Below are positions 38,015 through 51,400 of a stretch of 64,000 bases of DNA, piece by piece. The stretch spans positions 1,189,001-1,253,000 of the forward strand of contig NW_024104284.1 in assembly GCF_003945595.2 (NCBI RefSeq). The letters are read 5' to 3'. Numbering within the stretch: position 1 is the stretch's first letter; each line of letters begins with the position of its first letter. This DNA comes from Pipra filicauda (Eukaryota; Chordata; Aves; Passeriformes; Pipridae). The notes below the pieces were generated by a model that was not told where the DNA came from, made no database searches, and saw only the letters and a list, made by a program, of their open reading frames with translations. Made by a program: the position numbers and the translations under genes.

Positions 38015-38042
38015 TTTTGTAGAAACCATGGTTTCTGCAAAA
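38015..38042. repeat. 28-bp near-perfect palindrome
   Basis: AGAAACCATGGTTTCT (38021-38036) is a perfect 16-bp palindrome. It extends outward five more pairs on each side (TTTTG against CAAAA) past one T/G mismatch. There is no loop, so it is a cruciform-type palindrome. Confidence 0.92.
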
Positions 38043-38906
38043 GAAGATGTAAGCTGACAAGTGTGTTCTTCAACCAGCATATCTAGATGAAGTTCCATCT
38101 CACAAGTTCATATTAGGAGCAGTTCTAATAACAGCATAAAAATCTCAAAATATCATACAAAACTAGATGACAAATGCTTGGCCTTTCTCTGCAAGATGGT
38201 AAAGGGAAAAGTATAGCCTTCTAAGCAGTCTTTTCTGGATATCTCACCACTCTGGACTTTCCCCAAGCATTTGATCCTGGTTAAAAATATTTGTTCTTTA
38301 ATTTGTTCTGATCTCTATGATATAAATGTAGCATGAGCCTCTTAGTAGATCCCAGGAGTGAAACTCTTTCCATTTCTCAAAACCAGGATAGGAGCCCTTC
38401 TTTAAAGACCAGCCAATAGACAAAACACATGGGACAAGAGAAGGTGACCTTTCAAGTGCTTTGGCAAATACAACCTCTCAGCATCCTTTCCTGTATAAGA
38501 CTAAAAGCTCTTAGGATAGTTAACTGTCTTAAAATATAGCAAGCTAGCCTAAAAGACTTTCTTAACAATGCTAAGCTGATAAGAGAAGATACTGGTGTAA
38601 CTAAACCAACAAAAAATTCTAACAGTTGCCCAAGAAAGTGCCATATGGGTTCAGAAGCCCAGAACAAGAATTGCAGTAACACTTAATTAATTCTGACTGA
38701 CTTAAGATGAACAGCATCCCTGGTAACTTCCACTCTTTTTTTCTTGTGAATTGGTATTAAAAAGACTAATAGAAAATAATAATAAAAATATTTGTTACTT
38801 AATATTTAAAATAAGAAATATTTTTACTGTTTGTTGTCTTCGGAGAATGGAATTATAGGTGTTCACATGCAACACAATATTTTCGAATAAGGTCCAAATA
38901 GACATT

Positions 38907-38927
38907 ATTCCATATATAATATGGAAT
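38907..38927. repeat. AT-rich hairpin
   Basis: ATTCCATAT and ATATGGAAT form a 9-bp perfect stem around a 3-base ATA loop, beside a (TA)n run. Confidence 0.85.
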
Positions 38928-39373
38928 GTATATATATATTTATTTATAGTATGTCCTCAGTGTTTGAATATACTCAGATCTTCACCTAAACTACCTCTGC
39001 CTTCTTAAAAGCCAGTACAAAGGACCAAAACCGTATTCTTATTTTGGGACACAAATGGCTGACCCCAACAGTCATTCTCAGAAGTGAATTTTACACCCCT
39101 CCATGATACCACAAAAACAACCACACTGTGTCTTGTCAGTGGGGCCCCAGAACAAGATTCATGTTGGCTCAGTTTGTCATGGGCAAAGATGATGTAACCC
39201 TAACACGACCCACCGCCCGAAGTGACCAGGGGAGGTAATGGGAGAAGGCAGAAGTGGGATGGCTGCCCTGTACAGCAGGATGGCTGAAGTTTTCTCACAA
39301 AACACAGGAGTAATCATCCCTGCCATGTTGGGTCACAAGTAACAGGCTACAGGTGAGCACCACAACCAATCTT

Positions 39374-39600
39374 ATCATAGAATCATAGAATATGCTGAGT
39401 TGGAAGGTACCCATCAGGATCATCAAGTTCAACTCCCGGCCCTGCACAGGACACCCTGAGAATCACACCATGTGCCTGAGAGTGTTGCCAAAACGCTTCC
39501 TGGACACAGTCAGTCTTCGTGCTGTGATCACTTCCCTGGAGGGCCTGTTCCCCAGCTCAACCACCCCCTGGGTGAAAAACCTTTTCCTGAAACCTGCTCC
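39374..39600 (-). mobile_element. CR1 LINE 3' fragment
   Basis: It begins on the plus strand with TCATAGAATCATAGAATATG and continues GAGTTGGAAGG, CATCAAGTTCAACTCC and, near 39540, a GGCCTGTTCCCCAGCTCAAC-like segment. This is a CR1 3' UTR plus the very end of ORF2 in minus orientation. The right (5') edge is where similarity fades and is approximate. Confidence 0.93.
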
Positions 39601-42600
39601 TGAAGCCCACACACAGATGCAATTGGTGGAAATAAGAGCCAGATGTGTGATTTGGATGCATAAAATGTGTGAGTTGCCAAGGTCCCAGCCCCATTAACCC
39701 ACACTACGTAAATCCCTAGGTAAATCCACCCCAACTGAAAGCCCAAGCCTGCTTCCATCAGCTTTAATTGCCCCTGAGCTCAGACGCCACGGAAGAGCAG
39801 ACAAGTCTTTGCTGCTGACCACACAGTACACCTGTGCCATCACCCCAGCATGTAAACCAGAAGAAGCTCCTGGGGAGGGGAAGGGGGGCAGTACAGTCTG
39901 CCACGTCTTTTGAACATGGGAAGTGCCTCTGTATACAGCCCTGGTTGAATTTGTTCTGTACCTGTAGCAATAGCTGGCTCACTCTGGTCAAGCTGTTAAA
40001 GGACCCATCCACGGCGTTGGAAAAGAAGGGTCATCTACATAGCTCCTGGGAACAGTGTAGAGTTGCATGTCCTTGAAGAAATAAAAAAGTTAGTATAACT
40101 TCTGCCTATCTGCATCTTTTGATATTCATCAATATTCTAAGAGTAATATGAGTGTTGTCTTAGGAACCAGCAAATCCTCTACTTCAATACTACCATCCTA
40201 TTAATTTGCTGTGTGACTCTCATGCACTGCAATCATAAAATACAGAAAACACCTTTTTTATTTACCTAACTAGTAAAATCACAATCACTATTTTCTAACT
40301 TCTATAAATTGATTTGAACATATTATATACTGGTGACTAAGCTCTTACATTTATGTCTCTCTTGGAAATCAGCTTTGTTCCTAACTTAGATGAAGAATCA
40401 GACTATAATTAAACTGTGTTGTCTGTATGTAGATTATAACCATATCTAATAGTATCTATTTAGACTTTTAACCTATTTCACTATTTTAAAATACTAAAAT
40501 ATGCAGGTTAGAATCTTTTGAAGTCTTCGCTATCTCTGTTGTCATAGGACTTTTGCTATTATTTATGTAGCAACAACTACACTGCGATATAAAATTGCAC
40601 ATATAGAATGCGCAATATAGATTTTTCTTTCTGTTATTGTATATTATATTCTCTTCACTATAACAAAACATCTTGTCCTCAGATGACTCTCAAGAGAATG
40701 TGATCTCTGTTTGTGATCCAAAGGGCTTGCATTATACATTTGCCTGGAGCTTTCATTATTAATAGACCCTCCTTGAGCACCTCTTAGCTAACTGACATTC
40801 ATTTGAGACTACTGGATTCATAAACTTCTCTGACCTTGCTGCATGAACTCAAGATTCACAGTCTCAAGCAGAATAGATAAACCAAATGAAATATTTTTTA
40901 TTACAAGATCTCAAAAGGTGACAGCAAAAGAGACAATAAAATTATATTGAAAAATGTTTCTCTAGAACAACATGCTTCTCTTCCCCAGTTTATGGTATTT
41001 TCCTATTATTTCAATTAAAGTAAAGCAGCAATTTCTTCACTTCTAGCCTGGTGCTAGTTATATTGTGTTTGTAGTCAAACAGAAAGTTTTAAAAAAATTA
41101 TTTTCATGAGTATTTAAACGGTCAAACTGACATAATGGATTTTTTTACAGTAGCATTATTCTTTGCCAGCTATAATATGTCAGTCAGTAAAACTGTAATA
41201 TGAGACTCTGGTAGGGATAGGTATTGGATTTGTTTTATGTCGAGACTTCCTTCAGATTTTTCCATACAGTCCCTGCTGAATGAACCTTTCGTGAGTTTTG
41301 AGTCACCTAGTCTAAGAATTTGTTCCTTTGTTTCCAGCACTTCAAGAAGTAGAACAAGAGGAGAGGACACTGAATGAAAAATCCCAGACCCACTGCAGAC
41401 AACACGGAAACCTCCTTGGGCTTTGGCGTTCAGAACACGACCCCTGGCAGGGTGCAACAGGCAGCTGACAGCAGCTGTGGAAATTTGCCCTTTAGAGTTC
41501 TTTCCACTACTGAAGTTGAAGTTTGTTCCACAAAACATGCTACTAAGAAGAGTGTTTCTTGAATCCTTGTAAGACGAGGTAACTGTAGCGCACAGTATGC
41601 ATTGTAGTCCCCAGAGTTCATTCCCTCTAGCACATCTGAATTTCCCAGTGCCTAAGCCTCATTCCTTGATGAGCAGTTTGCTTCTCACAGAGTTTGTGCT
41701 AATTCAGAAGAGCACAAAGTTCCATTCATAGGCCCAGGAGAATTTCACCAGCAAAAGTTCGATACGTGTATGGTAAATAAGAACAGCTAATTAACAGCAT
41801 AGATGTCTTTGCCATGCAGCTAAGAGGAGATCTGCAGAAACAGGTGGGGAGAACTGACCCCTTGGGCAACTGCAGTCCTCCGTCTAGGTGGACATACTGT
41901 TTCACAGGAGCTCTTTGGTAAAGCTGTGCTAGCAGAAGATATATAAAATCCAGGTCGAGTCCCAGCTACATGGCTAGTGCTGAAAACCTCACAGTTACTT
42001 CTGGAATACGCATTTTTGAGGGCTGTGGTGTAGCGTGTTTACAGAAATACAAGTTCATAATTTTATTTTCAATATGCCATTTTTTTAATAGGTTAGGCAA
42101 AGGGTACAGTGTTTAGACTTACATTTATCAAGGCATTTCAAAAAGAGAGATGATAAACTGTACACAAGGTTATTTGTATACATAAGCTCTCTAAATTTTC
42201 CTTTGAAAGAAAATTATCACCCCAAAAGCAAACAAGAAGGTTGCATCTGATGGGCCACCTTAGGAACTTTAATCAAGTAATTTAAGTGATTTGAATATAT
42301 GCCTGGAAGTATCTTTTTCCACTGACAACAGAAAAAATCCAGGGTAATTGTCTGGGATAAATTATTCACTAAAGTTAGGTTCCTGAACTTAGACAGTATG
42401 ACTGTCTCTATTGCCCAGCTCTCCTATCTTAGCCTTTAGATTATTAAATCAGCAGATCAGCAGATGGGGAGGCAAAGTCATAAGCAACCATATTTGGTCA
42501 AAGAGTGAAGAAATTAAGCCAAAATATTTAGAAAGGCACATGTCTCTATGTTTAACAAAAAAAATCTTTTGAAAATGTTTTGAAGATCTTCCCTACTGTG

Positions 42601-45600
42601 AACAATGTCTTCATACTCCCTAGAGAAGACCACTGCTTCTGGAAATGGTGCCTATTTTGATTTATATCAGGACATGAATTGATTTGGGATTAACCCAAAG
42701 CAGATGACACCTCAGAAAGTCCTGTGTGTTTTCAATGTCTGGAAGCCCTTCAGAGTGTATACCAACTTGCAAAGCAACACAGGGATACTGATCAAGAACA
42801 ATACCAGCTCCTTCCCAGAGGTGTTTGTGGCAAATGATGTGTCTGTGGTGGCCCCTGTCCCACTGAGGGTGAGATGCCATGACTTGCAGCTGCCACAGTG
42901 GTTTGGCTAAGGACTGAGAGAACAGAGCAAAAGCAGAGCAAAAATGAGGGAGAAGCACCGTGCACAGACCTCTGCATAAGAAAAAATGAGAAATGTCACA
43001 GTTCCTGCAAACTTTGGACCATGGAACTGATCTGAGGGTGTCAGCCAAGACAGGATATAAAGCATTTTGCTTTGTTCTTGTTCCAGTGGAGAACAAACTA
43101 CTAGGCCTGTTTGCCTGTCTTTGGAAAAAAGCCAAGGGTTTATCCCACAGGGAATAAATTATACACATAAAATATGAGGCATCAGGTAATGTAATTAGCT
43201 CAATTTAGATGCACTATTGACATGACACTAGTGCTTATTACTAATGAATACACTGCCAGTGAATCATTAATAGTGGGAGTATCTAACTACCATGCTTATG
43301 AATGCTTTATTGTGGAAAGGTGGAAAGTTCATATAGGCTGTTTGGTTTTGTGGGCCAGTTATTTGCTTCTTCCTATCTGCTACTTTTGGCCTTCCTGATC
43401 AGCTCAACTGGGTTTGTGAACAAAAAGAATATGAATTGAGTCTTGAAGGAAATTGGGGTAATGGGAAAGTCTTGAATACCTTCATTACATTTTCTTTTCA
43501 CCACGATTTCATTTAAGTTCCAGGGAAGGTGGGCAAAGGGCACAGAAGTGTAGAAATAAACTATGAGTAAGAACAAAATCAGCAACGGGCAAACCTCATT
43601 GCTGCAGAGGATGTACTGGAAGAAGAGCATTTAAACAGTCAGAGAAGGAGACATTTTCAGAAAGGATTTGCAAAGGTACAAAGACAGTCACAGAGGTGTG
43701 GAAGTGGGAAATAAAACAGCTGCAGGGGTCTGCCTGACTGCATGAGCCATATCCCAAGCCTCTCTCAGGTCCTCCTCCTAAAACCTGGATCTGCTCTTAC
43801 AGCTGCATATGTGGGAACTGGGACTTTGAGCAGGGACACCCTGCTGGTGTTCTGCATGGTGTAGGGTGTAAGGAAGGGATTAGGCCCTGGGTAAGTTCAT
43901 TAAACTTAGCAGTGACTTCTGGCACCACAGGGTTAACAACAACCCCCAGTGTGACAAACTGCCGACTTTGGGACAGCTCAGAGAGGGTTAGAAGCTTTTG
44001 GAGTGGTGACTGGTGCTGGGCAGTCGAAATAGCTCAATCTTCTTTCAAGCACCAGCACTGCCAGGAAACATTATCATTGTAGCCAGATATTTTGCTGTTC
44101 ACCAGAGACCAGGTAGATCCACGCAGCTGGATTTGGGGAGTGCTCCATGTTTCAGGACTTGCTGCTACCTCCCATGCTACTTAGTGAAAAATCAGGGAAC
44201 TCCAGGTGCATCAAAACTGCATGGATAACGATTTGTATTGGAAACACTCACTGGAGACTCACCAAACTCAAAATGTTTTACAACCTCTTTGGAATCTGAG
44301 CAGTAGAATGCAGATGTGGTGCCTTGTGACAAGCTGGCTCAGCTTCTGGTTTTGAAGTAATTCAACTGATGAGATTTTGCAGAAATCACTCTTATTATGC
44401 CCTTGCTAATTGACTGACGCTTTTACAACACCAACATTTTTCCATATGAAAAGAACATATTTTTGAAAAACATGACTGCCATATAGGAAATAGAATTTTC
44501 AATTAAAAAGTATAATGTTTTAAAATTTTTACAGTCACAATTTATTCTGAATTCCTATGCATGTATCTGAATTGTGTGATCAGGATTGTATCTGTTGCAA
44601 ATTCACCTCCCAAAAGGACAAACAACTCAGGATGTTTCTTGACCTTGACCTTCACCTCTGAACTCTATCTGTTTGCAGAACCAAACACAAAATAGATGTG
44701 CTCAGACTTGCTTGTCCTTTTCAGCTCACGCCTTGCATCCTGCACAGCCCCTCTTGCATCAGTTTTCCTCCTCTTTCTTGGTCCAGATTAGTCATATGAG
44801 CTGTAGGAATCAGCTAACCCTTAATGTACTGGATTGTATCAAACTATTTTGACAAAGGTGTCATGTTTTTAAAGACAGTGGACCAAAAATCACATAGTAT
44901 TTATGGTTCGTGAACTGAAACAGTTCCTCTTGCAGAGATCATTTGCTTATGAGTAAAACAACTTGTAGAAAAGTCATCCTCTTAAAAAATGGAACTGTAA
45001 GTGAACACATGGTGTATTGTTTTTCGTAGATTACATATTAGTTTACGAATTTGTAAAGGAAAATAAATAGACTTTGGGAAGAAAAAAATACTTCTAAGCT
45101 TGTTTTTTTCCCTTGTGCTTTACTGGATTCTCTCTTTTTCTTGAGTTACAGTATATTGGAGAGGACTACAAGTAATTCCCAGTTCAAAAGCAGCTACAGA
45201 GGGTGCAATAAATCTCCTGGAAGACAGACTTCCATTTTTTCCTGGCACGCTGTACATCAGGCAAAGCATTACAATCTGGGCTGCAACTGATAAAAATGGT
45301 AGTCTTCCTGTTCTTATAAAATATATGAGTTTTTTTTCACTAGTACTTGCTATGATTATCCCCAGCAGAATATTCCTCTGTGAACATGCAATAAAAGGTC
45401 CCAAATCTACAATCAGATATGGGACTTTGGAGCCTGAAATCCACAAGACTCTGCACAAACTACAGCTCTGTATCCACCTCATGATATCTCAGATTTCAGG
45501 ATCAGTGGTCTAATTATCCCAAACTTGAAAAGTATGCAAGAAAAATGTTTTTTGCCAAATTGAGAAGGAAATGGAAAAGCCATTTCCAGTGTGAACAGAC

Positions 45601-46344
45601 ATGTCTATGCCATAAAGACAATTGGGGTTAGTTTCAACAGAGTTGTCAACTGTCACTGTCAGCCCTGGGAGTGTTTAATCATTGAGGTAGTGACATATCC
45701 TTCAGTATAGGAGGTGCTATTAAGGTGTTGTATTTCCTCCTAAAAGCTTCTAACAATCTCCTTTCTTAGAATGATGCAGTTGGTAGTTAGGAGCAAGAAG
45801 AGTACTTACCATCTAGTAATTCAGATTTTCATTGGACCTTTTTTGCTACTTGGTCATGGAAATGTTTGACACATGAGAGCTGCGTGTCTCCAATTTTGCC
45901 CCTGCTTTTCTTTCAGACTTCCCTTCCCAGTCTCAGTTCTTGTTTCTCCAAGTTCTGCACCCCAAATACCAAACACTCTCACTCCATGCACATAGATGAG
46001 CTTTGCAGCATGTGCACATTAAATTCAATACTTCTGTGTCACATTAAACCTACTGCACATGTGCACATACTATGTGTATGGTGCATGTGCTGAGGGTCTG
46101 ATGCTTATTTAAAACAGTGTGTTCCTGGATCCAGTAATTCCCAGCCCATGCACACGTATTTCTTCATGGCCAATTCTTGACTGAAGTATGTGTTCCTTTC
46201 TCTGTCATCCTTCTATCCACTGGGGGAAAATTTTCAGTAAAGCTATTTCCATTCTAGACCCACATGGAGGACAGTGTGTTGTATGCCGAGTTCCTGTGAT
46301 GGCCTGACTGCAAACACAATATGGCAGAATTTAGGCTTTTTTTG
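39601..46344. other. Unique DNA, no gene recognised
   Basis: It holds the longest open frame of the window, 168 codons on the minus strand at 42662-43168, with no domain I recognise and overlapped by shorter frames on both strands. The first 450 bp remains GC-richer than average. From about 40.1 to 41.2 kb the DNA is very AT-rich. Confidence 0.55.
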
Positions 46345-48315
46345 CTTTAGGAAAGCAAATTGCCATCTCTTCAAAGAGATAGTCAGTAGGATCCCCTGGG
46401 AGACCACCCTCTGGGACAAGGGGCTGGAACAAGGCTGGCAGATCCTTAATGAAGTCTTCCATACAGCGCAAGAGCTGGCAATCCCCAGAGAAAGAATTAG
46501 GGCAAGGAAGGCAAGACATCGGCATGGGTGAGTAGGGAACTGCTGATCAAACTAAAGCGAAAGAAGGAAGTGCACAGGCAGTGGAAATAAGGATAAGGAA
46601 CTTGGGAAGAGTATGGAGATCAAGTACAGTTGTATAGGAATGGGGTGAGAAAGGCTGAGGTGAAGCTGGAATTGAACCTGGCAAGGCATGCAAAGAATAA
46701 AGAGAAGGGTTTCTACCAGTACTTAACCAGAAAAGAAATGTCAAAGAAGGTGTACCACCCCCCACCTCCCACACATACCCCTGATAATCAATGCTGAAAA
46801 ACTTCTAACAACAAATGATGAGAACACTGAGGTACTCAACAATTTTTTTGCTTCAATCTTCAATGTCGACCTCTCTTTCCACACCTCTTGAGTGGATGGA
46901 CAGTATGGGGACTGGGGGAACAGTTTTCCTCCCACTGTAAGACAACATCAAGCTCACGACCACCTGTGGAACATGAATGTACATAAGTCTATGGGATCTG
47001 ATGAGATGCATCCCAGAATCCTGAGGGAATTGGCTGATGTAGTTGCCAAGCCGCTCTCCATGATATTTGAAACATCATGGCCATCAGGTGAAGTCCCAGG
47101 TGACTGGAAAAAGAGAATTATACCCATCTTTAAAAAGGTAGAAAGAAAGACCCTGAAAACTACCAACCCGTCAGCCTCACCAAGGGCAAGTCTGGCCTGA
47201 CCAACCTAGTGGCCTTCTACGATGGAGTCACTACATTAGTGGACAAGCAAAGGATTACAGATTATATTTGTCTGGATTTCTGTAAAGTCACAAAATCCTG
47301 CTCTCGGAAGTGGAGAGAGATGGATTTTATAAGTGGACTGTTAGATGAATAAGAAAGTGTTTGGAAAGTCACATCCAGAAGGTAGTGGTCAATGGCTTAG
47401 AGTCATAATGGGCACCAATGACAAGTGATGTCCCTCAGGGGTTCATTTTGGGACCAGTGTTATTCAATATCTTCACTGATGACATAGATGAAGGGATTGA
47501 GTGCAGCCTCGGAAAATTTGTGGATGACACCAAGCTGAGGGGTGCAGGTGACACATCCGAAGGATGGGATACCATCCTGAGACACCTGAACAAGCTCGAG
47601 AAGTGGGCCCACTGGGATGTCATGAGGTTTAACAAGACCAAGGGCAAGGTGCTACACCTGGGTTGGGGCAACCCCCAGTATTAATGTAGGCTGGGGGATG
47701 ACCAGATCTAGAGCAGTCCTGCCAAGAAGGACTTGGGGGTGTTGGTGGATGAGAGGCTGGATGTGAGCCATCAATGTGTTCTCATAGCCCAGAAAGCCAA
47801 CTATGTTCTAGGCTGCATCCAAAGCAGCGTGGCCAGCAGGTTGAAGGAGGTAATTTTGCCCTTCTTCTCTGCTCTCATGAGACCGCACCTGGAGCACTGC
47901 ATCCAGTTCCCCAGCACAGAAGGGACATTGATCTGTTGGAGCAAGTCCAGAGGAGGCCCATCAAGATGATTAGAGGGATAGAACACCTCTCCTGTGAGGA
48001 AAGGCTATGATTTGGATTGTTCAGCCTGAAGAAGAGAAGGCTCCGGGGGTGACCTAATTGGTGCCTTCCAGTACCTGAAGGGAGCCTGCAAGAAAGAGGG
48101 AAAGGGACTTCTTATTATAAGAGCATGTAGTGACAGGACAAGGGGGAATGGCTTCAAAGCAAAACAGAATAGGTTTAGGTTAGATATTAGGAAGAAAATT
48201 CTTTTCTGTGAGGGTGGTTAGACACTGAATCAGGTTGCCTAGAGAGGTTGTGAATGCCCCACCCCTGGAAGTGTTCAAGGCCAGGTTGGATGGATTTCTG
48301 AGCAACCTAGTCTAG
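46345..48315 (+). pseudogene. CR1 ORF2 reverse-transcriptase remnant
   Basis: The intact ORF2 product is an endonuclease/reverse transcriptase that copies CR1 RNA at the target site. Here only its middle and end survive, in several frames. The linker reads FRKANCHLFKEIV from about 46345. The pre-RT stretch with MGSDEMHPRILRELADVVAKP lies at 46892-47200. RT motif A keeps its first aspartate (LDFCK, about 47274) but the following eight or so residues are missing. The RT core at 47418-47684 keeps VPQG, LGPVLFNIF and the FVDD metal-binding box (about 47517). The thumb-like part spans 47733-48010 with a frameshift near 47930. The end reads SNLV and stops at 48313-48315. About 35 codons are also missing near 47180, between the SLT and TKGKS blocks. 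The identification is certain; the exact losses need an alignment. Confidence 0.95.
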
Positions 48316-48405
48316 TGGAAAGTGTCTTTGCTATGGCAACAGGTTGGAACTAGATGATCTTAAAGGTCCCTTTCAATCCAAACCATGCTGTGATTCTATG
48401 ATTTT
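48316..48405 (+). other. CR1 3' UTR with terminal octamer-like tail
   Basis: GGAACTAGATGATCTTAAAG then GGTCCC and AATCCAAACCATGCTG lead to TGATTCTATGATTTT. The 3' UTR is the part recognised by the CR1 reverse transcriptase, and it is the same segment seen as fragments elsewhere in the window. Confidence 0.93.
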
Positions 48406-51400
48406 GAATTTTAAAAACTTGGGTGTCTGAATATGAGCTTCTGAAAAATATGGGCCCTACATCATGATAGCAGTGTGTGTATTTCCAACAGCTCAGAAAT
48501 ATGCTTTGAACAAAAAATTAAATAACAATATAGGATAGAAGATTGATTTCAGGCCACATTTCAGCTCTTCAGTAGCACCAGTTGAGCAGGCAGCTGGCAT
48601 GACCAGAGTCTCCTTCCTGGAGGAGGTGACTCCCTTTTGCCCCCACTCAACTCTGCCACAGCTGTTTGGGGCAGGAGAGCCCCACGTCTGCCTACTGCCC
48701 ACACAGGTGATGCTGTATAACTGAAGAACCTCAGGTGCACCCACCCTACCATGGCATATGCCTGTCACACAGCATTGGCCACTTGGTAGGAAGCCCTAGA
48801 GTAGCAACTGACTCACTAGCAGACCTCCTTATCTCTGGAAATTTTTCTGTAATGCCTCAGAAAAAATATGTATTTAAATGATTTCTGTACATATTAGTCA
48901 CTCTACTCAGGGGCTATGTAGAGGATCTGAGAAACATCCACCAAACTGACAAGTGTGGCAAATCTTAAATCTCAATTTCATGAATTTGAAAATGAATTGA
49001 CTACAGGATGATTTCAGAGCTGTGCTCACCACACCACATTTCAATAAAAGTTCACACTTCTGCGTAAAATTCTTTGGATCTTGTAATCATATGTCGAAAG
49101 CTAGGCCAGGCTACTGACAGCATAGTTTGGCTGTAGACATAAATAGTCCTCTATGACTTCCTATAGAAGACAGTTTATCACCCACAAAACCTGTACAAAT
49201 CACAGACATGTATATTTTTCAACCATTCCCTAATATCTCACATACTACAGAAACTGGGCCTGTATTGAGCATCCTGCAAATTGTAATTTAGTGCCTAGTA
49301 ATTTGTAAAAAGAGAAAGATACTCCCCTATTTCTGAGGGAATCTTTTGTAGCTAGTTGCTGTGGTGGTGATAATATAAATTTCTGTATGTGTGTAGGAAC
49401 ATGTTCATATATTTTGAGGGACAGCTGCAATTCAGTGGCATTCTCCTTTAGATTTGCATGGGTGAATATTCTTAATAGTATTTTATGTGCATGTGAAAGG
49501 TGAATATTAAGGCAAGAGTCTTGGAGTTTTTTATTTGATAACTTTCATGTATTTCTTCATAACTTCAAAAATGCTAGAAAGTTTTACAAGCCTTCCATCC
49601 TCACACTGCCCCCCAGATTTGACAACATCTTGTGCTGTTCATTATTTGTGCTAATTCATTTCAGTGAAGAAGATGGATTTCTAAGAGGAAGCCTATGTAA
49701 TGGTTTTTGCAATGGAATAGCATTCTTCCACTCTTCAGAAAAACACAAGTGAGCTCATACAAATTGGTGAACTCTACTTCTGTAGTGGTTATTTAGTAAG
49801 ACAATGGCTTTCCATCTCATTTTTCCCAGTCGAAAAGATGAGTTCCATTGAAAACAGTTTTCAGTCAAGTGAAGCTGACTTTCAGCATAATTTATAGCAA
49901 ATTTATGATTAAAAATCTTTACTATTTCCTCTGTTCTTTTTTGTCCCTCTCTTAATTACTTGGCAACAAAAAATGGGTTAATATTTGCATTTAAGCTAAA
50001 CTCTCAAACTTATCCTGTTCAAATTAGTTTGAATTTGGGGAAGATGAGTTAGTATGGGCCAGCAAACATGACTGCCCTTCAGAAGTGCCTGAAAGTATCC
50101 ATGATAATTGTTTTCATATTATCTCTACAGTAACTCTACAGTGATATATTTACTGCCTGTTCTGGCAGAGATACAACAGTGCTATGTGGGCAAGTACATG
50201 TCAGACATTCCTGTATTTGTAATTATGGTTCCTTGCACATACCAGATGAACTGAAGCATGGCATAAGTGTCTATGTGTTTCTTCAGTCTAAATCCATACA
50301 CTTGCTCTAAACTTTCACCAGTCTGGCAGAGGAATCCCTTGTATTCAGCCTTTTATCTTCAGTATATAGAACTTTTTATTAAATTACAGGAGTGATGAAA
50401 TGTTGAGACTGTCGTCTGCACATCTGATACAAATCAGGAGGCCAAATTTTTACTTATATGAGCAGTTCAATTACTTTTTATGGGCATAGTACATAAATAT
50501 TAGCAAAAATTGAGACTTAAGCTTTTTATTACATTTCTTATGAATGAATGTGACAGAGATGAAAAACCGGGAAGTGAACTTAGTGAAACTGTTTAGTACC
50601 ATAAAGAGTACTGTGAGGGAAATCCTCATTCTCAAGAAATTAATCGGAAACCTGATGTATAGGACAAGCATCAGAAATATGGTGAATAACCACAAGAATT
50701 CTCAGGCATATGCTCTTAGTTAACAGTTTAGAAGTTTTACTTCTTACATAAAATCTAATATTAAGAATATTTGTGTTAGGTTAGAACTCAAATAATTTGA
50801 AGAGCTCTTCATTTCAACAGATTACCTTTCACATAGTGGGTTTTCTTATTTGTGGTAGAAGACTAAAATTTGTTTCCAGTGGAGAACATAACTGTGTTCT
50901 CTGCTAAGTACTGTAGGTGAATTGGGAGTATGTGATATTTTTTCTAATTGGAGCCAGGCTTTTGCTTAATTAGATCTGAGTAAGGATTTCAAAACTTGGA
51001 TCTGACAGACTTTGTGAGTGTGATAATTTTATTGTGGCAAATAAATTAGATTCAGACTTATAAAGCTACATTCACTGCAAGAAGGGAAAACAGGACCAGG
51101 CCAAGACAACTTCATCTTTGTAACTGCTGAAAAATCCTTGTGAAATTTAGTAATTTCAGGAATACTTTGAAATAACCTCTGAGTGCCTGGGTTCAGGCTG
51201 AGCTAGAAGCCAGAATAGTGGATAAGAGTTGCTCCCAGATTTTCCATCTGTTTCCCTTGTCTTCAACTGGCTCTTTTGCTGAAAAGACCTGGGGAGTTGG
51301 GTTTAGGAAAAACATATGATATTCGTATATGTTGGAGTGTATAGACAATCTCCCCCAACCTGCTATGCTTTTTATATATCAATACATTCTGAAAAGTATT

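Larger units (their letters stand above)
27496..39373. other. Long unique stretch, no gene recognised
   Basis: Almost 12 kb with no recognisable coding gene or mobile element. The longest open frame is 125 codons (28476-28853, plus) and it runs through a poly-T/pyrimidine tract. Noted inside are a (TTTG)n run, a palindrome at 38015-38042 and a short AT-rich hairpin at 38907-38927. Confidence 0.55.
46345..48405 (+). mobile_element. CR1 LINE, 5'-truncated, the largest copy here
   Basis: About 2.06 kb of a CR1 non-LTR retrotransposon in plus orientation. It runs from the linker before the reverse transcriptase, through the RT domain and C-terminal region, to an 88-bp 3' UTR ending TGATTCTATGATTTT. 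The endonuclease part of ORF2 and all of ORF1 are absent, as expected of 5' truncation. It is broken by stops, frameshifts and two internal losses and cannot be active. No target-site duplication was identified, in keeping with CR1 biology. Confidence 0.96.

Noticed and set aside
42662..43168. Longest open frame, 168 codons, minus strand
   Set aside because: No recognisable domain, no promoter or splice context, and shorter open frames on both strands overlap it. With roughly 5% stop codons, one frame of this length in 64 kb over six frames is about what chance gives.
46010..46095. GCACATGTGCACATAC and neighbouring GTGCATGTGC, possible inverted repeat or Z-DNA-prone tract
   Set aside because: The arms match imperfectly and the alternating purine-pyrimidine run is too short to stand out.
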